Below the pieces are notes generated by a model. It saw nothing but the letters and a program-made list of their open reading frames with translations, was not told the origin of the DNA and did not search any database. From Pseudomonadota bacterium (GTDB taxonomy: Bacteria; Pseudomonadota; Alphaproteobacteria; Rhizobiales; Beijerinckiaceae), in contig JAGTAM010000586.1 of the NCBI GenBank assembly GCA_023422485.1, positions 1-5,992 on the forward strand: a DNA stretch of 5,992 nt, given 5' to 3'. Positions within the stretch are counted from its first letter, which is position 1. Every line of letters starts with the position of its first letter. Made by a program: the position numbers and the translations under genes. Shown here in pieces: positions 1 to 5,313 of the stretch.

Positions 1-1491
1 GGCGACCACCGTCTCGGAGGAGGCGAGGTCGTGCGAGGAGAGGTTGAACGACAGGCCGATCTCGGGCGGGAGCCGGGCCGCGTCGGCGAGCGCCTTGCGC
101 AGGAGCAGCAGCGTCACCGAATGGATCATGCCGCAGCGCTCCGCCAGGGCGATGAAGCGGTCCGGCGGCACGCGCCCGAGCTTCGGGCTGGTCCAGCGCG
201 CCAGCGCCTCGACCGCGGTGATCCGGTCCGTCACGGTGTCAAGGATCGGCTGGTAGTGCATCTCCATCTCGGCGGCGAGGTCCGCGCTCTGCAGCGCCGT
301 CTCCACCGCGCGCGCATCGCGGATCGCGTCCTCGTGCTCCTGCGAGAACAGGGTCGTGGAACCCCGCTTGTGCTCCTTGGAATGGTAGAGCGCGTAGTCG
401 GCCCGGTCGAACAGGGCGTCCGCGGCGCGTCCGGCCTGCGGGTAGAGCGCGAGCCCCCCTGAGCACCCCGGCACGACCTGCGTCTCACCCAGCGCGATCG
501 GCGCGCGCAGCCGTGCGCAGATTCGATTGCAGAGATCCACTACGTCGTCCGGACAGGCGGCGGCATGAATCAGCACGCCGAACTCGTCACCGCCGAGGCG
601 CGCGATCGTCACGCCGCGGCCGGCGAAGGATTGGAGCCGGCGCCCGGTCTCCTCCAGCACCCGGTCGCCGGCGGTGTGGCCGAAGGTGTCGTTGATCGGC
701 TTGAAGCGGTCGAGGTCGAAGATCGCGAGGGCGAAGGCCGTGTCGCTATCGGCCGAGACGGCGATCAGGGCGTCGAGGCGCTGGAAGAAGTAGCGCCGGT
801 TGGGCAACCCGGTCAGGCTGTCGGTGTGGGCGAGACGCCGGTTGTCCTCGCTCAGCCGCTGCGCCTCCGCCTTGGACGCGACCAGTTGCAGGAAGGCCAG
901 GAAGTTGTTGGTGAGGATGCGCACCATCACCACGGTGACGAAGGCCGTGTTCAGCGCGATCGCGATGAACACACTGTTCCCGCTCGTGAAGCAGTGGATC
1001 AGGAACACGCCAATGACGATGAACGTCACCAGCAGGGCCGCGAACGGGAGATGCGTCAGGCAGAAGATGCAGGCGATGACGGTGATCGCGACGAAGATCG
1101 CGACGTGCCCCTGCTCGAACGGGCCGCCATATCCGTTGAGCATCATCGCCCAACCGACGAAGAGGGCCGAGAACAGGATGGTGAGGAGGCTGGTGCCGCG
1201 CAGCCGCTTCAAGGCCCTGGCTCCGGCGATATCCTGCGGACGCAGGCGCCACCAGTGGATGGCGCGCACCACGCACAGGGCGATCATCAGGCCGGGCAGT
1301 CCGGTCGTCAGCCAAGCCGGTGCGAAGGGGTAATGGGTGAAAGCGAGCGCACAGGCATTGACGGAGAGCAGCGCGTAGAGCGACGGAATCTGCTTCCGCA
1401 ACTCCATAAGCTGGTGGATGCAGGCCTCGGGATCGGTATAGACCGACACGATCCCACTCAACAATTCTTTGCGGCCGCGGATGAATTTCAT
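1..1491 (-). CDS. Membrane-bound GGDEF-EAL protein (diguanylate cyclase/phosphodiesterase), 3' end outside the window
   Basis: The protein makes and/or degrades cyclic-di-GMP at the inner membrane; 497 residues are visible. Residues 1-37 look cytoplasmic. About six hydrophobic segments follow between residues 38 and 203, matching no sensor domain I recognise. The GGDEF domain covers about 215-385: DSLTGLPNRR at 224-233, metal-site D259 in FDLDRFKPIND, and an intact GGDEF at 300-304. The inhibitory RxxD site expected five residues before GGDEF is absent (GRGV there). The EAL domain begins near 395: YQPI with Q414, an intact E428-A-L, and FNLS with metal-ligand N483. The later EAL motifs (DD, Lys, Glu) lie outside the window, so phosphodiesterase activity cannot be judged. 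The start is the ATG at 1491-1489, because an in-frame TAA lies three codons upstream (1500-1498). The Shine-Dalgarno match (GGTAAGAAT) is weak. The output direction, synthesis or breakdown, is unknown. Confidence 0.93.
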   Translation of the reverse strand, partial: MKFIRGRKELLSGIVSVYTDPEACIHQLMELRKQIPSLYALLSVNACALAFTHYPFAPAWLTTGLPGLMIALCVVRAIHWWRLRPQDIAGARALKRLRGTSLLTILFSALFVGWAMMLNGYGGPFEQGHVAIFVAITVIACIFCLTHLPFAALLVTFIVIGVFLIHCFTSGNSVFIAIALNTAFVTVVMVRILTNNFLAFLQLVASKAEAQRLSEDNRRLAHTDSLTGLPNRRYFFQRLDALIAVSADSDTAFALAIFDLDRFKPINDTFGHTAGDRVLEETGRRLQSFAGRGVTIARLGGDEFGVLIHAAACPDDVVDLCNRICARLRAPIALGETQVVPGCSGGLALYPQAGRAADALFDRADYALYHSKEHKRGSTTLFSQEHEDAIRDARAVETALQSADLAAEMEMHYQPILDTVTDRITAVEALARWTSPKLGRVPPDRFIALAERCGMIHSVTLLLLRKALADAARLPPEIGLSFNLSSHDLASSETVVA

Positions 1492-1794
1492 CGATTCTTA
1501 CCGACAACCGAACACCGAGCCGCCAACATGTTAAGCGCACATCCTTCTCAGCAGAATGTACTTGGTCCGATACCTCCTAAGATTTTATTGCACCGAATGA
1601 ATCCAACTCATGAATAGGCTGCCGGGAGTCGATCAGCCGAAGCCGAAATCCATTCCGGCCCGCCGGCACAATCAGACGCCTGCCGAAACCGTCGTGCCTG
1701 AGGGCCGTTCAGGACATGCCGCCCTGCAACGGAATGTGCGCCGCGGCCGGCAGCCCGATCGACACCCGACCGGAACGCCGGAAGTCGGGACGGT
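1492..1794. other. Intergenic region, leader of the GGDEF-EAL gene
   Basis: This gap of about 300 bases separates two minus-strand genes. By hand count 1501-1620 is about 48% GC, far below the coding DNA, which fits a promoter and leader for the GGDEF-EAL gene. On the minus strand there is a TAAAAT (1587-1582) that could be a -10 element, but no convincing -35 lies 16-18 bases upstream. A perfect AGGAGGT (1578-1572) has no ATG, GTG or TTG at a useful distance. An 8-bp palindrome AACATGTT lies at 1525-1532. The half next to the transporter (about 1620-1794) is GC-rich and contains only a hairpin behind the transporter stop. No convincing protein or RNA gene was seen. Confidence 0.6.
1765..1789 (-). 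terminator. Hairpin just downstream of the transporter gene, possible terminator
   Basis: Read on the minus strand, CCCGAC and GTCGGG form a perfect 6-bp stem around a 13-base interior. An alternative fold pairs CCCGA with TCGGG and, after a 3-base bulge, CCGG with CCGG around a CGTT loop. The hairpin starts 5 bases after the TGA of the transporter gene, where a terminator would be expected. No T-run follows, so it is not a classical intrinsic terminator; it could protect the mRNA 3' end or be chance in GC-rich DNA. Confidence 0.3.
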
Positions 1795-3105
1795 TCATCC
1801 GCCTGTTGCCGTATCGACATGGATGTCGCGGCCCCGCGTCTCCGGCAGCAACAAGGCGGCGGCGGTGCCGACGAGGCTGAAGGCGGCGAGGTAGTAGGCC
1901 GGCGCCATCCGGTCGCCGGTCGCGACGATCAGCCAGTTCACGACGTAGTTGGTGCTGCCGCCGAAGATCGAGACCGACAGGGCGTAGACGATGGACAGCC
2001 CGGCGCTGCGCACCGCCCGCGGCAGCGCCTCCGGGATTGCGACGATGATCGCGGCCGCGTTGATCGAGGACAGGGCCGAGAGCAGGAAGGTGACGGCATA
2101 GACGCTGAACGCGCTCGGCTCCCGCAGCATCCACAGGAAGGCCGGCACGGCGAGCACGAGGATCAGCGCCCTCGGCCAGACCATGACCGGCTTGCGCCCG
2201 AACCGGTCGGCCAGCCAGCCGCCCAGCAGCGGGAAGATCACCGAGGCCAGCCCCAGGGCGATCGGCACGGCGTTGGCGGCCATTTCCGAGAGACCGAGCG
2301 TCGCCCCGGCATAGACCGGCATGTTGGTGCCCACCGCGTTCGAGACGGTGGAGGCGGCGATGACGACGAAGGTGAGGCCCAGCATCCGCCCGTGCCGGCG
2401 CAGCAGCCGGCCGAGCACCGCGCCCGTCGAGCCGGCGGCGGCGGGGTCGTGCCCCTCGCCCGCGGTCTCCGGCAGGTGGCTGCGGATCACGAGGCCGACC
2501 GGCACGACGAGGAGGCCGAGGCCGAACATCAGCCGCCAGCCCCAATCGGCCATGGCCGCGTCGCCGAGGATGATCGTCAGCACCGTGGCGAAGAGACCGG
2601 CGAACAGGGCGGCGCAGCCCTGGCTGGCGATTTGCCAGCTCGTGACGAAGCCGCGGTGGCGGGCCGGGGCCGCCTCGATCAGGAAGGCGGTGGAGGGCCC
2701 GACCTCGCCGCCGAGCGCCAGCCCCTGGATCAGCCGCCCGACGATCACGATCACCTGCGCCCAGCCACCGATGGTCGCCGTACCGGGGCAGGCCGCCAGC
2801 ATCAGCATGCCGACCGCCATCAGCGCGATGGTGATCAGCATGGCCGGCTTGCGCCCGGCCCGGTCGGCGAAGGCGCCGATCAGAACGCCTCCCACGGGCC
2901 GCATCACGTAGCCGATCCCGAACAGGGCGAGCGAGGCGAGCAGGCTGTCGGTCGGACTGTCCGAGGGGAAGAAGGCCGCGCCGATCGACTTGGCGAAGAA
3001 GGCGTAGATGGTGAAGTCGTAGAATTCGAGGGCGTTGCCGAGCACGACGGCGCCCACGGCCTTGCGGTCGAGGCGCGTCGGCGCGGCGCGGGCGGGCGAG
3101 TGCAT
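1795..3105 (-). CDS. Major facilitator superfamily transporter, metabolite:H+ symporter type
   Basis: This 436-residue inner-membrane permease probably moves a small organic acid or similar metabolite in symport with protons. The N-terminal GNALEFYDFTIYAFFAKSIG (23-42) and RLIQGLALGGEVG (124-136) are typical of the metabolite:H+ symporter branch (citrate, tricarballylate, ketoglutarate, shikimate and proline/betaine carriers). The MFS loop motif occurs in both halves: GAFADRAGRKP at 77-87 and GGWLADRFGRKP at 295-306. PETRG (421-425) follows the last helix. About twelve hydrophobic segments are visible, with a hydrophilic central loop near 210-240. The length is normal and the frame intact. 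The start is the ATG at 3105-3103, with AGGA five bases upstream (3114-3111); the stop is TGA at 1797-1795. It is divergent from rlmH, with 244 bases between the starts. No catabolic gene nearby hints at the substrate. Confidence 0.9.
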   Translation of the reverse strand: MHSPARAAPTRLDRKAVGAVVLGNALEFYDFTIYAFFAKSIGAAFFPSDSPTDSLLASLALFGIGYVMRPVGGVLIGAFADRAGRKPAMLITIALMAVGMLMLAACPGTATIGGWAQVIVIVGRLIQGLALGGEVGPSTAFLIEAAPARHRGFVTSWQIASQGCAALFAGLFATVLTIILGDAAMADWGWRLMFGLGLLVVPVGLVIRSHLPETAGEGHDPAAAGSTGAVLGRLLRRHGRMLGLTFVVIAASTVSNAVGTNMPVYAGATLGLSEMAANAVPIALGLASVIFPLLGGWLADRFGRKPVMVWPRALILVLAVPAFLWMLREPSAFSVYAVTFLLSALSSINAAAIIVAIPEALPRAVRSAGLSIVYALSVSIFGGSTNYVVNWLIVATGDRMAPAYYLAAFSLVGTAAALLLPETRGRDIHVDTATGG

Positions 3106-3193
3106 CGTGATCCTGTCGTGAGGTCCCGCACGGTCGAGGCACGGCGGGAGGCCGGTTCCGGGCAGGGCGCATCGGCTTGGGGGCGGCAGTTAG

Positions 3194-3207
3194 GTCGCAG
3201 CCGCGAC
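3194..3207. repeat. Short inverted repeat in the transporter/rlmH intergenic region
   Basis: GTCGC and GCGAC form a 5-bp stem around AGCC. It lies upstream of the transporter start and three bases from the next, longer hairpin. It is short enough to be chance in GC-rich DNA. Confidence 0.3.
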
Positions 3208-3210
3208 ACC

Positions 3211-3229
3211 GCCACCCCCGCCGGGTGGC
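3211..3229. repeat. 7-bp hairpin in the transporter/rlmH intergenic region
   Basis: GCCACCC (3211-3217) and GGGTGGC (3223-3229) form a perfect 7-bp stem around a 5-base loop. It lies about 105 bases upstream of the transporter ATG and 120 bases upstream of the rlmH start. It could lie in the transporter 5' leader or be a regulator site; no T-run accompanies it on either strand. Confidence 0.4.
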
Positions 3230-3270
3230 CCATCCGCCCGACCGCCGCCTGTTGCCGGCCACGTTTTCTT

Positions 3271-3284
3271 GAGCCGGCCGGCTC
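3271..3284. promoter_or_regulatory. Perfect 14-bp palindrome between divergent genes, operator candidate
   Basis: GAGCCGGCCGGCTC is identical to its reverse complement with no spacer. It sits 65 bases before the rlmH start and about 165 bases before the transporter start, next to a T-rich ACGTTTTCTT (3261-3270). An unspaced palindrome is more like a DNA-binding site for a dimeric regulator than an RNA hairpin. No regulator is encoded nearby and the GC-rich composition makes chance possible. I found no convincing -35/-10 pair for either gene in 3106-3349. Confidence 0.3.
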
Positions 3285-3349
3285 CCGGTCCCCGGTCGGA
3301 TCGTGCTATCGGGCGCGGACATCGCGTCATTCGAAACTGTCCCCGCCCC

Positions 3350-3847
3350 TTGCGCCTGCTCGTCGTCGCCATCGGACGCCTGAAGAACGGGCCGGAGCGG
3401 GATCTCGCCGCCCGCTACCGCGAGCGTGCGGTCGCGCTCGGAAAGGGCCTCGGCGTCGCGGCCTGCGACCTCGCCGAGATTCCCGAATCGCGCGCGCGCC
3501 GGACCGCCGACCGCGTCGCCGAGGAAGCGGCCGCGATCCTCGCCCTCGTGCCGGGCGACGCGGCGGTGATCGCCTGCGACGAGCGCGGCCGCTCCGACTG
3601 GCCGAGTGAGCGGATCGCAGACAAAATCGGGGCCTGGCGCGACGCGGGGCGGAGCAGCCTCGTCCTCGTCATCGGCGGGGCGGACGGCCTTCACGAGAGC
3701 GTGCGGGCACGCGCCGACCATATTCTCGCCTTCGGAGCAGCGACACTGCCGCACGGTCTGGTGCGCGTGCTCGCCCTCGAGCAGGTCTACCGGGCCCTGA
3801 CCATCCTGGCCGGACACCCCTACCACCGGGGCGATCCCGAGGCATGA
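3350..3847 (+). CDS. rlmH: 23S rRNA (pseudouridine1915-N3)-methyltransferase RlmH
   Basis: RlmH is a small SPOUT-class methyltransferase that uses S-adenosylmethionine to methylate N3 of pseudouridine 1915 in helix 69 of 23S rRNA on assembled 70S ribosomes. The 165 residues contain the family signatures: MRLLVVAIGRLKNGPERDL at the N-terminus, the glycine-rich cofactor loop VIGGADGL (107-114), the knotted LPHGLVRVLALEQVYRA (133-149) and the near-terminal HPYHRG (156-161). The start chosen is TTG at 3350-3352, because the family's conserved N-terminus begins there. The frame stays open upstream to another TTG at 3269, but those 27 codons do not resemble the family. No clear Shine-Dalgarno precedes the TTG. 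The stop TGA (3845-3847) overlaps the next gene's ATG by four bases, so this is the first gene of a coupled operon. Confidence 0.95.
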   Translation: MRLLVVAIGRLKNGPERDLAARYRERAVALGKGLGVAACDLAEIPESRARRTADRVAEEAAAILALVPGDAAVIACDERGRSDWPSERIADKIGAWRDAGRSSLVLVIGGADGLHESVRARADHILAFGAATLPHGLVRVLALEQVYRALTILAGHPYHRGDPEA

Positions 3848-5313
3848 GAGCACCGGTGACCGCCGACCCGAGGCCCACGACGATCCTGGCCAAATCCGCA
3901 CTGGCCAAATCCGCCCTGGCCAAGTCCGCCCTGGCCAAGTCCGCCCTGGCCAAGCCCCCCTTGGCCACGCCCGCCCTGCTGATGGCACTCGCTTGCCTCG
4001 CGGGCGGCCTCGCGCTCCCCGCGCGCGCGCAGACGACACCCGATCCGGAAGCGATGCGGCGCACGCAGGAGGAGCGGGACCGGCGCGCGCAAAGCCTGAA
4101 ACAGATCGAGGAGGCGCTAGCGGCCAGCACCGGCAATCGGGCAGCGCTCGAGGCCGAGGTCGCCGCGATCGGCTCCGACCGGACCAAACTCAGCGCCGCC
4201 CTGCTCGATGCCGGGCGACAAGCCCAGGCGACCGAGGACCGGATGAACCGGCTGGAGGAGCGTCTGCGGGCGCTGACCGACAGCGATGCGGCGATCCGCA
4301 AGTCGCTGGAGGCGCGCCGGGCGGTCATCGCCGAGATCCTGGCCGCGCTCCAGCGCATGGGCCGCCGCCCTCCGCCGGCCGTGCTGGTGCGGCCCGAGGA
4401 CGTGCTCGCGGCGATCCGCACCTCGATGATGCTCGGTGCCGTGGTGCCGGAGCTGCGCGGCGAGGCGGATACGCTGGCCGGCGATCTCACCGAGCTGGTC
4501 CGCGTGCGCGGCCTCATCGCCGCCGACCGCGAGGCGCTGAAGAAGGATCTTGCGGGTTGGGCCGCCGAGCGCCAGCGCCTCGACGCGCTGGTCGCCGCCC
4601 GCCGCAGCCGGCAGGCTGAGGTCGAGACGAGCCTTACCGCCGAGCGCCAGAAGAGCGCCGAACTCGGCGCTCAAGCCAAATCCCTCAAGGATCTCGTGGA
4701 CCGGATGGAGAGCGAGCTGTCGAGCGCGCGGCGGGCCGCCGACGCGGTGCGCGCCGCCGCCGAGCGAGAGCAGCGGGCGATCCAGGAAAAGTTCGCCGCG
4801 GCCAGCGCCCGCGATCCGGCGCGGCTCGCGCCGAAGGTGAAATTCGCGGAGGCCCGCGGCGATCTGCCCAGGCCGGTGAGCGGCACGCTCGTGCGCGGCT
4901 TCAACCAGCCCGACGGCCAGGGCGGCACCACCCGCGGTATCTCGCTGCGGACGCGGGCCAAGGCGGTCGTATCCTCCCCGGCGGACGGCTGGGTGTCGTT
5001 CGCCGGCCCCTTCCGCTCCTACGGCCGACTCTTGATCATCAATGCGGGCGACGGCTACTATCTGTTGCTCGCGGGGATGGATCAGATCAACGTCGAGGTC
5101 GGCCAGTTCGTACTGGCGGGCGAACCGGTGGCCGTGATGGGCGAGGGCAGCGGCTCCCCGGCAAGCACGCCAGCGAACGTGACGCAGGCTGCGTCACAGA
5201 AGGACGATGATCGGATTGATCCCGTCCTGTACGTCGAGTTCAGGAAAGACGGCGGCTCCATCGATCCGGAGCCGTGGTGGGCGAGAAGTTCCAGCGAGAA
5301 GGTTCGCGGATAA
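3844..5313 (+). CDS. EnvC-like murein hydrolase activator (coiled coil plus degenerate LytM/M23 domain)
   Basis: This periplasmic protein of 489 residues is expected to bind and activate N-acetylmuramyl-L-alanine amidases that split septal peptidoglycan. Residues 15-44 are six five-residue repeats, mostly LAKSA. A signal-peptide core follows (LLMALACLAGGLALPARA, 45-62), with likely cleavage after A62. Residues about 67-335 are charged coiled coil, broken by a Pro-rich segment (RRPPPAV, 174-180) and a hydrophobic stretch near 181-204. The LytM domain covers about 341-475. Its zinc and catalytic residues are missing: GISL at 365-368 replaces the HxGxD region, YYLLLAGM (405-412) lacks the usual His, and VLYVEF (461-466) replaces HxH-type chemistry. 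That pattern is known in EnvC-type activators. A low-complexity linker (about 433-459) precedes the last strand. The ATG at 3844 overlaps the rlmH stop; GTG at 3856 is an alternative. The gene ends one base into ctpA. Confidence 0.88.
   Translation: MRAPVTADPRPTTILAKSALAKSALAKSALAKSALAKPPLATPALLMALACLAGGLALPARAQTTPDPEAMRRTQEERDRRAQSLKQIEEALAASTGNRAALEAEVAAIGSDRTKLSAALLDAGRQAQATEDRMNRLEERLRALTDSDAAIRKSLEARRAVIAEILAALQRMGRRPPPAVLVRPEDVLAAIRTSMMLGAVVPELRGEADTLAGDLTELVRVRGLIAADREALKKDLAGWAAERQRLDALVAARRSRQAEVETSLTAERQKSAELGAQAKSLKDLVDRMESELSSARRAADAVRAAAEREQRAIQEKFAAASARDPARLAPKVKFAEARGDLPRPVSGTLVRGFNQPDGQGGTTRGISLRTRAKAVVSSPADGWVSFAGPFRSYGRLLIINAGDGYYLLLAGMDQINVEVGQFVLAGEPVAVMGEGSGSPASTPANVTQAASQKDDDRIDPVLYVEFRKDGGSIDPEPWWARSSSEKVRG
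3886..3975 (+). repeat. 15-base in-frame tandem repeat, six units, at the start of the envC-like gene
   Basis: The units are CTGGCCAARTCCGCM at 3886, 3901, 3916 and 3931, followed by two decayed units at 3946 (ending AAGCCCCCC) and 3961 (TTGGCCACGCCCGCC). They encode LAKSA four times, then LAKPP and LATPA. Units 3 and 4 are identical; differences among the first four are only silent A/G and A/C changes. The array fills the stretch before the hydrophobic core of the signal peptide. Because 15 is a multiple of three, unit gain or loss keeps the frame. Confidence 0.95.
5179..5197. repeat. Perfect 8-bp inverted repeat inside the envC-like gene
   Basis: GTGACGCA (5179-5186) and TGCGTCAC (5190-5197) are exact reverse complements around GGC. 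The element falls in codons 446-452 (V-T-Q-A-A-S-Q), in the low-complexity linker of the LytM domain, about 115 bases upstream of the ctpA start. It could be an RNA hairpin between the two cistrons, a protein-binding site, or a chance dyad tolerated because the linker is unconstrained. Confidence 0.7.

Noticed and set aside
1588..1610. Sigma-54-like GG/GC pattern on the minus strand (TTGGAT...GGTGCAA)
   Set aside because: The GG to GC spacing is 11 instead of the required 10 bases, and the flanking consensus is poor.
565..1617. 350-codon plus-strand open frame antisense to the GGDEF-EAL gene
   Set aside because: The opposite strand carries intact GGDEF motifs and hydrophobic helices; this frame is a charged, Gln/Glu/His-rich shadow.
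1697..1713. 5-bp inverted repeat CCTGA/TCAGG in the gap behind the transporter
   Set aside because: Short stem, 7-base loop, no T-run; not distinguishable from chance.
1709..1798. 29-codon minus-strand frame whose ATG overlaps the transporter TGA (ATGA)
   Set aside because: The overlap looks like coupling, but the peptide has no recognisable features, includes the hairpin at 1765-1789, and is short enough to be chance.
3269..3349. Upstream extension of rlmH from a TTG at 3269
   Set aside because: The 27 extra residues are Arg/Pro-rich, overlap the palindrome, and do not resemble the RlmH N-terminus, which fits exactly at 3350.
1819..3609. 596-codon plus-strand open frame antisense to the transporter
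   Set aside because: Its translation is Arg/Gly/Asp/His-rich with no domain, while the opposite strand encodes a clear 12-helix transporter.
1709..4039. Very long minus-strand open frame (776 codons) overlapping the transporter, rlmH and the 5' part of the envC-like gene
   Set aside because: It is low-complexity Arg/Gly/Pro-rich sequence across three well-supported genes in other frames; long chance frames are normal at this GC content.
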